This document shows positions 1 through 8,016 of a stretch of 64,000 nucleotides of DNA, in pieces. The notes beneath the pieces are model-generated. The model had not been told where the DNA came from and did not search any database. It was given only the letters and a program-made list of their open reading frames with translations. The position numbers and the translations under genes were made by a program. Every line of letters begins with the position of its first letter. The first letter of the stretch is position 1. Source of the stretch: Fusibacter_C sp942493125 (lineage in GTDB: Bacteria > Bacillota > Clostridia > Peptostreptococcales > Acidaminobacteraceae); NCBI GenBank assembly GCA_942493125.1, contig OW818667.1:1798001-1862000 (forward strand). The letters run 5' to 3'.

Positions 1-1
1 A

Positions 2-340
2 CTGAATATACCAGCAGCAAAAGTCTATGGCGTTGTGAGTTTTTACTCGTACTTTACGCAAGAAAAACGCGGTGAATTTACTATCAGTGTATGCTTGGGA
101 ACAGCATGCTTTGTAAAGGGCATCGAAAAAGTGATGCATGAGTTTTCCGAACAATTAGGTGTTAAGTCAGGAGGTAGTACACCAGATGGTCTGTTCTCAT
201 TAAAGGATGTCCGTTGTATTGGCGCTTGTGGTCTTGCCCCTGTGGTCATGATCAATGATAAGGTGTATGGCCACGTCAAACCTGGTGATGTGAGCAATAT
301 AATCGCCGAATATAAAGCGATGGAAGGGAGAGAGGCATAA
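2..340 (+). CDS. hydC: NADH-dependent [FeFe]-hydrogenase NuoE/HydC-like subunit, 5'-truncated by window edge
   Basis: This is the C-terminal part of a thioredoxin-like [2Fe-2S] subunit of the NuoE/HydC family. In the cytoplasmic hydrogenase its cluster sits next to the NuoF-like flavoprotein. The frame is open to the left edge and translates upstream of the first GTG as LNIPAAKVYGVV, the usual NuoE lead-in, so the true start lies outside the window. Both cysteine pairs are visible, CLGTAC and CIGAC (C-X4-C and C-X3-C). The stop overlaps the next ATG by one base (TAATG), so translation is probably coupled. Family assignment is firm; the symbol rests on the operon context with HydA and HydB homologues. 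Confidence 0.9.
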   Translation: MNIPAAKVYGVVSFYSYFTQEKRGEFTISVCLGTACFVKGIEKVMHEFSEQLGVKSGGSTPDGLFSLKDVRCIGACGLAPVVMINDKVYGHVKPGDVSNIIAEYKAMEGREA

Positions 341-735
341 TGTCAGTCAAATCCTTGGAAGAACTAAAGAAAATTCGAGAAGATCACATAAAAAAAGTCA
401 AATTAAGAGAAACAGGCGAATCGGAAGATCAAACTATAGAAATACTTGTTGGGATGGCGACCTGCGGTATTGCAGCTGGTAGCAGAGAGGTCATGAATGA
501 ACTCGTGACTCAAATAACAGAAAACGGCATCGACCACATCAAAGTTGTACAGGTTGGCTGCATGGGGTATTGTCACAGCGAACCTACTGTTCAAATCAAT
601 ATGCCTGGTCATGAACCAACGATATATGGCAATGTCGATAAAGCATTTGTTGCTGATATTCTCAATAAGCATATTAAAAATGGCGAGATCTTAGATGATC
701 ACGTGCTTATTAAGACATATCACAGCGCTTTATAA
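340..735 (+). CDS. thioredoxin-like (2Fe-2S) ferredoxin-type protein of the hydrogenase operon
   Basis: A 131-residue cytoplasmic protein with a basic, helical N-terminus (about residues 1-35) followed by a thioredoxin-like ferredoxin domain. The domain shows TCGIAAGS and then VGCMGYCHSEP. Only three of the four cysteines seen in NuoE and in the HydB N-terminus are present, because the first site has a lone Cys followed by GIAAG. Proteins of this size are common between the NuoE- and NuoF-like genes of clostridial and Thermotoga hydrogenase operons, and are presumed to carry electrons or help assembly. It overlaps the upstream gene by 1 nt and is followed 12 nt later by the NuoF-like gene, which has a GGAGG site in the gap. 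Exact role unknown. Confidence 0.8.
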   Translation: MSVKSLEELKKIREDHIKKVKLRETGESEDQTIEILVGMATCGIAAGSREVMNELVTQITENGIDHIKVVQVGCMGYCHSEPTVQINMPGHEPTIYGNVDKAFVADILNKHIKNGEILDDHVLIKTYHSAL

Positions 736-747
736 GGAGGTCGGGGT

Positions 748-2541
748 ATGACTACACAAAGAACGCATATTATGGTATGTGGTGGTACGGGTTGCGTATC
801 AGCGCAAAGCTTGGATATCGTCGATAAATTTAAGAGTGAGTTAATGACTGCAGGTTATGGAGAAGAAGTTGCCGTTATCAAGACAGGCTGCTTTGGCTTT
901 TGTGGACAAGGGCCTATCGTCAAAATTCATCCTGACAATGTTTTTTATGTTCAAGTTGGATTGAGTGATGTTTGGGAAATCGTCAATGAACACATCATCA
1001 AAGGGCGTGTTGTTGAACGCCTGCTATACAGAGAGCCAGAAACGGATAAAGTGTTGCCAAAACACGATGAGATGAGTTTTTATAAGAAACAATACCGCAT
1101 TGCCCTTCGCAATTGTGGTCTTATAAATCCGGAAGATATCAATGAATATATCGCATTTAGCGGCTATGAAGCACTCGGTCAAGCCATTTCAAATTCCACG
1201 CCTGAAAAAATCATCGAAACGGTCAAGGCCAGTGGTTTACGAGGCCGTGGCGGCGGTGGTTTCTCTACAGGACTCAAATGGGAACTTACAAGAAAATCGA
1301 TTGCAGATCAAAAATATGTCATCTGTAATGCAGATGAAGGCGATCCTGGTGCCTTTATGGACCGTTCAATCTTGGAAGGCGATCCACATTCCGTATTGGA
1401 AGCAATGGCGATTGCTGGATACGCGATTGGTGCTTCAGAAGGGATCATCTATATCAGAGCAGAATACCCTCTAGCTATCAAACGACTTGAAGTGGCCATG
1501 GAGCAAGCAAAAGAATACGGACTTTTAGGCAAGCATATTTTCGGTTCCAACTTTAGTTTTGATATTAAAATCAAACTTGGCGCCGGTGCTTTTGTCTGTG
1601 GTGAAGAGACGGCTCTCATCCATTCCGTTGAAGGTAAAAGAGGCGAACCGACCAAGAAACCACCATATCCTGCTGTTGAAGGTTATAACGGCAAGCCGAC
1701 GAGTGTCAATAACGTTGAGACTTTAGCAAATATTGCACCTATATTACTAAAAGGATCTGATTGGTTTAGTTCTATAGGAACAGAAAAATCAAAAGGTACA
1801 AAAGTCTTTGCATTAGCTGGTAAAGTCAATAACGTTGGTCTAGTGGAAGTTCCAATGGGTACGACACTTAGAGAAATCATCTACGATATCGGCGGCGGCA
1901 TCATTGACGGCAAAAAATTTAAAGCCGTTCAGACCGGTGGCCCTTCAGGTGGTGTTATCACAGTAGCCGACCTTGATACACCGATCGATTATGACAGTCT
2001 TCGAAACATCGGCTCTATGATGGGGTCTGGTGGTATGATCGTCATGGACGAAGATGACTGTATGGTTAACATTGCCAAATTCTACTTGGAATTTACTCAA
2101 GATGAATCGTGTGGCAAATGTACCCCATGTCGACTTGGTACAAAGCGTATGTTTGAAATTCTCGATCGCATCACTAAAGGTGAAGGGACGATGGAGGATA
2201 TCAATAAGTTACGTACATTGGGCAAGAGCGTGAAGGAAAGTGCCCTATGCGGCCTTGGTCAAACTGCGCCAAACCCAATTCTGAGCACACTCAACTATTT
2301 TTATGATGAATACCTCGCGCACATCAACGACAAGCATTGTCCAGCAGGCGCATGTAAAGCACTCATCAAATACAGCATTATTGAAGAAAACTGTGTCGGT
2401 TGTACGGCTTGTGCACGCGTATGTCCTGTGAACTGTATTTCTGGCGTACCGAAACAAAAATACGTCATCGATCAATCAAGATGCATCGCTTGTGGCGCAT
2501 GTTATACGGCATGTAAATTCCAAGCCGTCATGAAACCGTAA
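748..2541 (+). CDS. hydB: NADH-dependent [FeFe]-hydrogenase flavoprotein subunit (HydB/NuoF-like)
   Basis: 597-residue flavoprotein that oxidises or reduces NAD(H) at FMN and passes electrons to the hydrogenase subunit; in electron-bifurcating hydrogenases it also couples ferredoxin. Domain order: an N-terminal thioredoxin-like [2Fe-2S] domain (CGGTGC and CFGFC), the NuoF FMN/NAD core with the glycine-rich GLRGRGGGGFSTG and CNADEGDPGAFMDRS, GAGAFVCGEETALI, the SLBB-like segment, the 4Fe-4S motif SCGKCTPCRLGT, and a C-terminal two-cluster ferredoxin domain (CVGCTACARVCPVNC and CIACGACYTACK). This is the full HydB architecture; length is normal. Starts at ATG with GGAGG 6-8 nt upstream. hydA follows after 14 nt. 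Confidence 0.95.
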   Translation: MTTQRTHIMVCGGTGCVSAQSLDIVDKFKSELMTAGYGEEVAVIKTGCFGFCGQGPIVKIHPDNVFYVQVGLSDVWEIVNEHIIKGRVVERLLYREPETDKVLPKHDEMSFYKKQYRIALRNCGLINPEDINEYIAFSGYEALGQAISNSTPEKIIETVKASGLRGRGGGGFSTGLKWELTRKSIADQKYVICNADEGDPGAFMDRSILEGDPHSVLEAMAIAGYAIGASEGIIYIRAEYPLAIKRLEVAMEQAKEYGLLGKHIFGSNFSFDIKIKLGAGAFVCGEETALIHSVEGKRGEPTKKPPYPAVEGYNGKPTSVNNVETLANIAPILLKGSDWFSSIGTEKSKGTKVFALAGKVNNVGLVEVPMGTTLREIIYDIGGGIIDGKKFKAVQTGGPSGGVITVADLDTPIDYDSLRNIGSMMGSGGMIVMDEDDCMVNIAKFYLEFTQDESCGKCTPCRLGTKRMFEILDRITKGEGTMEDINKLRTLGKSVKESALCGLGQTAPNPILSTLNYFYDEYLAHINDKHCPAGACKALIKYSIIEENCVGCTACARVCPVNCISGVPKQKYVIDQSRCIACGACYTACKFQAVMKP

Positions 2542-2555
2542 AGGGGGTATTCAAA

Positions 2556-4298
2556 ATGAAAACAATCAGTATAAAAATCAACGACATGCCCTTGCAAGTT
2601 CCAGAGGGCACAACGATTCTTGAAGCGTCAAGACTTGTCAGTTTAAATATTCCAACACTATGCCATATGGACCTCAAAGGTTTTGGTATCGTTAACCAAA
2701 GTGCATCCTGTCGCGTCTGTGTCGTGGAAGTCGAAGGCAGAGCCCCACTTGCACCATCTTGCTCCGAACTTTGTACTGAAGGCATGGTGATCAGAACCGA
2801 TAGTATCCGTGCCATCTCTGCGCGTCGTACGGCTGTTGAATTATTGCTTTCCAATCACCCGTTCGACTGCCTCTTATGTCCTAAAAACTTGGAATGTGAG
2901 CTTCAAGCACTCGCTCAAGAACTCGGCATCAGAGAGATCAGGTACGCTGGCGAAAAGATGGACCACCCAAAAGACACTTCTTCTTATGCACTTGTAAAAG
3001 ATCCAAACAAATGCGTCATGTGTCGACGATGTGAAACGATGTGTAACGACGTTCAAACCTGTGGTATATTATCCGCAGTAAATCGCGGGTTCAACGTATT
3101 CGTTGGTCCAGCTTTCAATCTAGATATGATCGATACATCGTGTACGTACTGCGGTCAGTGTGTAGCGGTTTGTCCAACTGCTGCACTTACTGAAGTCAAC
3201 AACACACACGCTGTTTGGGAAGCGATCGCGGATCCTAAAAAACACGTCGTCGTTCAAGTGGCCCCTGCTGTTCGCGTCGCCATCGGTGAAATGTTTGGTA
3301 TGGAACCAGGCACCATCTCTACAGGTAAACTTGTCAGCGCGCTTCGCGGACTCGATTTCAACGCTATATTTGACACAGATTTTGGTGCGGACCTCACAAT
3401 TATGGAAGAGGCTTCTGAGCTAATCCATAGAATTCAAACTGGTGGCGTGCTCCCTATGTTGACGAGCTGTTGTCCAGCATGGGTAAACTTTTTTGAACAT
3501 CAATTTCCTGACATGTTAGATATTCCATCGACATGTAAATCACCTCAAATCATGATGGGTGCCGTCATAAAGACTTATTATGCTGAAAAGATGAATTTAA
3601 AACCTGAAGACATCGTGGTCGTCTCCGTTATGCCTTGTCTCGCCAAAAAAGCGGAATCCGCTAGAAAAGAACTTTCACATGATCATCTTAGCAACGTAGA
3701 TATCGTCATCACGACTAGAGAACTCGGCTTAATGTTAAAAGAAGCTGGTATCAACTTTGCAGGACTTCCTGACAGTGAGTTTGATCACCTTCTTGGTGAA
3801 AGCACAGGTGCATCTGTTATATTTGGTACAACTGGTGGTGTTATAGAAGCAGCCGTTAGAACCGCTTATGATTGGATTACTGGCGAAACCCTTGAAAAAG
3901 TAGATTTTCAACAACTTAGAGGACTTGAAGGAATACGTTCGGCAACAGTGAAAATCGGTGATTTGAACTTACGCATCGGTATCGCACACGGCCTTGGCAA
4001 TGCTAGAAAGTTGCTTGAAGATATCAAAGCTGGTATTTCTCAGTTTGATGCCATAGAAATTATGGCATGTCCTGGTGGCTGTATCGGTGGAGGTGGCCAA
4101 CCTTATCATCACGGCGATATGGATATCATCCGTAAGCGACAAGCGGCTATCTATCAGGAGGATAAAGGCAAAGTGCTTAGAAAGTCGCACGATAACCCTT
4201 ATATCAAACAACTTTACGATGAGTTCTTAGAGAAACCAAACAGCCACAAGGCGCATCATTTACTCCATACACACTACACGCCTAAAGAAAAGATATAA
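2556..4298 (+). CDS. hydA: [FeFe]-hydrogenase catalytic subunit HydA (M3-type)
   Basis: 580-residue catalytic subunit of a soluble multimeric [FeFe]-hydrogenase that makes or consumes H2. In order: a plant-type [2Fe-2S] domain (CHMDLKGFG..., CRVC, C), a His/Cys 4Fe-4S segment (HPFDCLLCPKNLEC), two 4Fe-4S clusters (CVMCRRCETMC and CTYCGQCVAVCP), then the H-cluster domain. The H-cluster motifs are intact: TSCCPAW (C305, C306), MPCLAKKAE (C361) and MACPGGCIGGGGQP (C505, C509). C306 is the family's proton-relay cysteine. There is a short C-terminal small-subunit-like tail, but no extra C-terminal [2Fe-2S] domain as in the Thermotoga enzyme. Last gene of the operon; a strong terminator begins 27 nt after the stop. 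Confidence 0.97.
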   Translation: MKTISIKINDMPLQVPEGTTILEASRLVSLNIPTLCHMDLKGFGIVNQSASCRVCVVEVEGRAPLAPSCSELCTEGMVIRTDSIRAISARRTAVELLLSNHPFDCLLCPKNLECELQALAQELGIREIRYAGEKMDHPKDTSSYALVKDPNKCVMCRRCETMCNDVQTCGILSAVNRGFNVFVGPAFNLDMIDTSCTYCGQCVAVCPTAALTEVNNTHAVWEAIADPKKHVVVQVAPAVRVAIGEMFGMEPGTISTGKLVSALRGLDFNAIFDTDFGADLTIMEEASELIHRIQTGGVLPMLTSCCPAWVNFFEHQFPDMLDIPSTCKSPQIMMGAVIKTYYAEKMNLKPEDIVVVSVMPCLAKKAESARKELSHDHLSNVDIVITTRELGLMLKEAGINFAGLPDSEFDHLLGESTGASVIFGTTGGVIEAAVRTAYDWITGETLEKVDFQQLRGLEGIRSATVKIGDLNLRIGIAHGLGNARKLLEDIKAGISQFDAIEIMACPGGCIGGGGQPYHHGDMDIIRKRQAAIYQEDKGKVLRKSHDNPYIKQLYDEFLEKPNSHKAHHLLHTHYTPKEKI

Positions 4299-4324
4299 GT
4301 AATTTAGCCTTATTCACAAAAGAA

Positions 4325-4380
4325 ACCCCCGTTCAACCGCTGAAATTCATTTTTCAGACTGTCGATACGGGGGTCTTTTT
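4325..4380. terminator. bidirectional intrinsic terminator between hydA and the GyrI-like gene
   Basis: Outer stem ACCCCCGT (4325-4332) with ACGGGGGT (4367-4374), an inner stem CTGAAA/TTTCAG, then CTTTTT on the plus strand. An A-rich left flank gives a T-rich tail on the minus strand. It separates the converging hydrogenase operon and minus-strand gene. Confidence 0.85.
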
Positions 4381-4834
4381 ATGCGATTGGGATGTAAATA
4401 TCTACAGTGCCATTTTCTTCAAATCGCTCGTCATAAAGCTCAAAGGTCATGCCGTTTAATGGTTTCAATTGATTTTCTGGGATGCCCTTTTGATAAATGT
4501 CGTTCCAAAAGAGACCAATTTTTGAGATGTCATCTTTAAATGTGAATACAGCGTATTTTCCACCTGGAATCTCTTGAAGTGCCATACCGCTCGGAATCTC
4601 AGCGACTTTGTCGTCGCCAGGGATGATGCCAACACCTGACATATACGAGAATGCACCATCATCCTGATAGCCATAGCATAAGCCATAAAACTTAAAGAGA
4701 TCTGGATTTTTCACCTCTTTGTATCTGACGTTGAAAACCTGCCACATCGCTGGGATCTCGCCGCCCTCTCCTTTACCTTGGTACACCATTCCAATGACTT
4801 TTGCAGGTTTTAATTCAACTACGTTACAGTTCAT
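4379..4834 (-). CDS. GyrI-like / AraC effector-binding domain protein
   Basis: 151-residue single-domain protein of the GyrI-like small-molecule-binding superfamily (SRPBCC/SHS2-type duplicated fold). Members bind hydrophobic or cationic ligands, alone or fused to AraC/MerR-type regulators. Recognisable features are the opening strand with 'KPAKVIGMVYQG', the central 'YGLCYGYQDDGAFSYMSGV' stretch and the closing 'MTFELYDERFEENG...DIYIPI' with an acidic pair typical of the fold. There is no DNA-binding domain, signal peptide or membrane segment. ATG is preceded by AAGGAGG. It lies downstream of a WYL regulator, with a perfect 16-bp dyad (4893-4908) between them, so it may be that regulator's target. 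Ligand unknown. Confidence 0.8.
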   Translation of the reverse strand: MNCNVVELKPAKVIGMVYQGKGEGGEIPAMWQVFNVRYKEVKNPDLFKFYGLCYGYQDDGAFSYMSGVGIIPGDDKVAEIPSGMALQEIPGGKYAVFTFKDDISKIGLFWNDIYQKGIPENQLKPLNGMTFELYDERFEENGTVDIYIPIA

Positions 4835-4892
4835 ATGTGCCTCCTTATCATAATGAATCTTTTAGGTTAACCCTATTCTATCAAGGATTTGT

Positions 4893-4908
4893 TGACATCT
4901 ATATGTCA
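4893..4908. promoter_or_regulatory. palindromic operator candidate upstream of the GyrI-like gene
   Basis: TGACAT-CTAT-ATGTCA is a perfect dyad (arms 4893-4898 and 4903-4908) in the 95-nt gap between the WYL regulator and the GyrI-like gene. It lies about 60 nt upstream of the GyrI-like start, where a promoter is expected. Binding by the adjacent regulator is inference. Confidence 0.45.
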
Positions 4909-4929
4909 GTCAATAGTCGCATGTATCAT

Positions 4930-5928
4930 TTAATGTTTTTCATAATGTGAAACGATGTGATGTGCTTTTTTAAGCATGGCTTCCACCAAAGTTTTAGGTT
5001 CCAAGACGACCACTTGATCCCCGTGGTTGAAAAGTTGTGAAATGGCGATTGCTTCGGATATCATGTCATACGTGTAACGACCGTCATTGTTCATTTCCAG
5101 CAGTTTATAGCCATTTAGGTGAATCAAATAGGCCTCATCACACTTGATAGAAACGGGATAACGCCCTTCATTTTCATTGGAACCATCACTCATATTGGAA
5201 GTGTCGGATATCGGTCTCACTGCGGGTTTGGATGCTTGGAAACGATAATTTCCAGTCGTCATTTCCCAAAAAGTTTTTAAGTTAAAGCATTCGTCTTCAG
5301 GATAGGTATCGACAGATAATACAAGCTTTGATATTTTATCGATGTTGAAGACCCTGTGTTCACCTCTTCGCTCACAAAAGGCAACAAGATAGGATGAATT
5401 TGCTTTCTTGACGACGCCAAGTGGCCAAATCACACGATCTGCCGAGAAACCACCTGCGCTGGTGTAATCTATAATGAGCTTCTTTTTATGTAGAATTCCC
5501 TGTTGGATTGTAGAAAGGCTCTCTTCCAAACACGAAACCTTGCCATACCAAGAAACGCGATCTACAAGTGTAGAACGCGTTAAATGATCAAATACATCTT
5601 GAGCCTCTGGTGGTAGCTGACTTCTTATTTTGAGTGAAATGTTCTCGGAAAGTTGGTCGTCTGTATCTCTAAACGCAAATTGTCTCGCGAGCTGGATGAG
5701 TTCGTGCTCGTCCATGGCGCTCAAACGAAGGCGTTTAGAATACATGAGTGAAATTCCGCCACCCTTTCCACTTTCTGTAACGATGCCATACCCCGCTTCA
5801 GAGAGTACATCCAAATCTCTGTAGATCGTGCGTATGGACACTTCGAAATGTGTCGCAAGCGCTTTGGCCGTCATCACGTGATTGTTTTCAAGCAATAGCA
5901 ATATGCCCAACAGGCGATAATGTTTCAT
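4930..5928 (-). CDS. YafY-type HTH/WYL-domain transcriptional regulator
   Basis: 332-residue cytoplasmic regulator. Residues about 1-60 form an HTH_11-type winged helix (MKHYRLLGILLLLENN, then FEVSIRTIYRDLDVLSEAGYG); the rest is a WYL ligand-sensing region followed by a C-terminal WCX-like extension. The motif usually read W-Y-L lies in the 'IIDYTSAGG...VIWPLGVVKKANSSYLVAFCERR' region, with R and Y retained. Family members repress or activate neighbouring genes in response to small molecules or nucleic acids. Only 3 nt separate it from the upstream membrane-protein gene, suggesting cotranscription, and it precedes the GyrI-like gene. Confidence 0.9.
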   Translation of the reverse strand: MKHYRLLGILLLLENNHVMTAKALATHFEVSIRTIYRDLDVLSEAGYGIVTESGKGGGISLMYSKRLRLSAMDEHELIQLARQFAFRDTDDQLSENISLKIRSQLPPEAQDVFDHLTRSTLVDRVSWYGKVSCLEESLSTIQQGILHKKKLIIDYTSAGGFSADRVIWPLGVVKKANSSYLVAFCERRGEHRVFNIDKISKLVLSVDTYPEDECFNLKTFWEMTTGNYRFQASKPAVRPISDTSNMSDGSNENEGRYPVSIKCDEAYLIHLNGYKLLEMNNDGRYTYDMISEAIAISQLFNHGDQVVVLEPKTLVEAMLKKAHHIVSHYEKH

Positions 5929-5931
5929 GTT

Positions 5932-6438
5932 CTATTTTTCCCTTTTTATTTGGTTTAAAATGATACCCACTATTGCAATCAAAACACTTACATAAAAACC
6001 GAAACCTAGGATCATGACTGAGAAGAAAAGCTCTCTCATATCTTTGTTGAAATTTGCTAGAACCATGAAAAATGCTAAAAGACCCAACGTTCCAATAAAA
6101 TGAATCTTGTGAAGCAAGACAGCTTTCGGATGTCTCATGCCACTCATGACAATACCTGCAATACCCACAATTGGAAGAAGAATAATCAAATACCCAAGGT
6201 AGATAAACTTAGAGATGAGTGGAAAACCATATGCTTCGCCAAGCAGAGAAACAGTTGGCGCTGCAAAATGAATCCCCTGTACTATTTGAAGACCAGATAA
6301 TTTCGTTTCTGATACAGCAAACATCTTGAAATCTGGATTAAGAGAAAACCAAGGGATAAAAAATGCAATGACGAGCAATAGACTTAAAACCATGTTGATG
6401 GTTTGTTTGTATTTAATTAGGCTTTGATAAAAATTCAT
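5932..6438 (-). CDS. four-helix membrane protein of unknown function
   Basis: 168 residues with four hydrophobic segments at roughly residues 15-32, 75-98, 105-128 and 135-160, and a polar loop of about 40 residues between the first and second. I recognise no catalytic motif. GGAGACC lies 5-10 nt upstream of the ATG. It is 3 nt upstream of the WYL-regulator gene and is probably transcribed with it; it could be a target or sensor partner, but nothing in the sequence proves this. Confidence 0.7.
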   Translation of the reverse strand: MNFYQSLIKYKQTINMVLSLLLVIAFFIPWFSLNPDFKMFAVSETKLSGLQIVQGIHFAAPTVSLLGEAYGFPLISKFIYLGYLIILLPIVGIAGIVMSGMRHPKAVLLHKIHFIGTLGLLAFFMVLANFNKDMRELFFSVMILGFGFYVSVLIAIVGIILNQIKREK

Positions 6439-6531
6439 AGATGGTCTCCTCGTTTAATGATATTTTGAAGCTTTACCCTATTTATTATACCACCTTTTTT
6501 TAGATTTTAAATGCTTTGAAAATCTGATAAG

Positions 6532-6561
6532 ATGATACTAGAAGATTTTAAGAGGTATCAT
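6532..6561 (+). promoter_or_regulatory. inverted repeat adjacent to the dsdA ribosome binding site
   Basis: ATGATAC (6532-6538) and GTATCAT (6555-6561) form a perfect 7-bp inverted repeat with a 16-nt loop, ending directly before AAAGGAG. Its position allows either an operator or an RNA hairpin that affects translation. No experimental support. Confidence 0.4.
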
Positions 6562-6574
6562 AAAGGAGTTTGAC

Positions 6575-7924
6575 ATGATTGATATGAAACATAACTTGAT
6601 AGAATCACTGAAAAATTACGAAGAAGTCATTTGGATCAATCCAAATAGACTGCCGTTTGAAGATGCGATTGCTAAGATTTATAAGGAACATCCAGAGGTA
6701 CCAAAGCTAGAAGACATCGAGGATGCAGACAAGCGTTTGAGTCGATTTGCACCCGCCTTTCAAATCTTGTTTCCAGAAACTGAGCGCACTAGGGGCATCA
6801 TAGAATCTGAACTTCAGAGTATCGAAAAATTTCAAACTGGGATTATCACGTTCGTCGGCGGTCGGACTTTGGGCGATTGGTCGGTCAAGCTTGATAGCCA
6901 TCTCGATATCGCAGGCTCAATCAAAGCGCGCGGAGGCGTTTACGAAGTCATCAAATTCGCCGAACAGCTCGCTATTGAAGCTAGGCTCATAGACACTGAA
7001 TCTTCCTATGAAATCTTGACGGAAGCTTCAGCAAAGTCCTTATTTTCAAAATATACCATCGTCGTTGGTTCGACGGGCAACCTTGGTCTCAGCATTGGAA
7101 TCGTTGGCACAGCACTTGGTTTCAAAGTCACGGTGCATATGTCCCAAGATGCTAAGCCGTGGAAAATAAAAATGCTCCGTGAGAAAGGTGCCAACGTCAT
7201 TCTACACGAAGCGGACTATTCAGTGGCAGTCGCTGAAGGCAGATCAAGTGCAGAAAGTGATCCTTTCAGCTACTTCATTGACGACGAGAATTCAATTGGT
7301 CTCTTTACTGGCTATGCCGTTGCTGCACTGCGCTTAAAAGCGCAGTTGGATGCATCAGGTAGAATCGTCGATCAAGACCATCCATTGTTTGTCTACTTAC
7401 CTTGTGGCGTTGGTGGCGCACCAGGTGGCATCGCCTTCGGCCTCAAGCTCATCTTCAAAGATGACGTCAAAATATTCTTTGCAGAACCAACACATGCGCC
7501 TTGCATGCTTCTCGGCATGGCGACTGAAAAATATGATGCCATCAGCGTTGGTGACATCGGCATAGACAACATCACCGATGCCGATGGCCTTGCAGTTGGT
7601 AGAGCGTCTGGATTTGTCGGACAAGTCGTCGCGCCACTTATAGATGGCATTTACACAATCTCAGATGACAAAATGTATTGGCTATTATATATGCTCTCCA
7701 TCTCAGATGACATCAAGCTTGAACCATCAGCACTGGCTGGATTTGCTGGTCCTATCTGGCTATTCTATAGTAGTGAAGGCTTTGCTTATCTTCAGTCAAA
7801 TGGCCTCCTTGAAAAAATGAAAGATGCCCTGCACATCTCTTGGGCAACTGGTGGCGGTCTCGTACCAGAAGACGTCATGAAGGCATTCATTGAAAAAGGC
7901 AAATCCATCAAAGTCGAATTTTAG
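6575..7924 (+). CDS. dsdA: D-serine ammonia-lyase (D-serine dehydratase)
   Basis: 449-residue PLP enzyme converting D-serine to pyruvate and ammonia in the cytoplasm. The PLP lysine is in GSIKARGGVYE (K117), the phosphate-binding loop is GSTGNLGLSIG, and the DsdA-specific 'LPCGVGGAPGGIAFGLK' and 'DGLAVGRASGF' segments are present; length matches the family (about 440). It starts at ATG 6575 with AAAGGAG about 7 nt upstream; a second ATG three codons in is also possible. No dsdC/dsdX-type regulator or permease lies next to it. With sdaAB-sdaAA elsewhere in the window, it lets both serine enantiomers feed pyruvate. Confidence 0.95.
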   Translation: MIDMKHNLIESLKNYEEVIWINPNRLPFEDAIAKIYKEHPEVPKLEDIEDADKRLSRFAPAFQILFPETERTRGIIESELQSIEKFQTGIITFVGGRTLGDWSVKLDSHLDIAGSIKARGGVYEVIKFAEQLAIEARLIDTESSYEILTEASAKSLFSKYTIVVGSTGNLGLSIGIVGTALGFKVTVHMSQDAKPWKIKMLREKGANVILHEADYSVAVAEGRSSAESDPFSYFIDDENSIGLFTGYAVAALRLKAQLDASGRIVDQDHPLFVYLPCGVGGAPGGIAFGLKLIFKDDVKIFFAEPTHAPCMLLGMATEKYDAISVGDIGIDNITDADGLAVGRASGFVGQVVAPLIDGIYTISDDKMYWLLYMLSISDDIKLEPSALAGFAGPIWLFYSSEGFAYLQSNGLLEKMKDALHISWATGGGLVPEDVMKAFIEKGKSIKVEF

Positions 7925-7953
7925 TCGCAAAATCATATTTTCAATATAAAACA

Positions 7954-8006
7954 AGGACTTCATCCATACACAACGATTAACTGTGCACGGTTGAAGTCCT
8001 ATTTTT
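7954..8006. terminator. bidirectional terminator between dsdA and clpE
   Basis: Arms AGGACTTCATCC (7954-7965) and GGTTGAAGTCCT (7989-8000) pair with one mismatch, followed by ATTTTTATTG. The minus-strand exit is also T-rich (TTGTTTTA). It serves the two convergent genes. Confidence 0.8.
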
Positions 8007-8016
8007 ATTGATGAAA

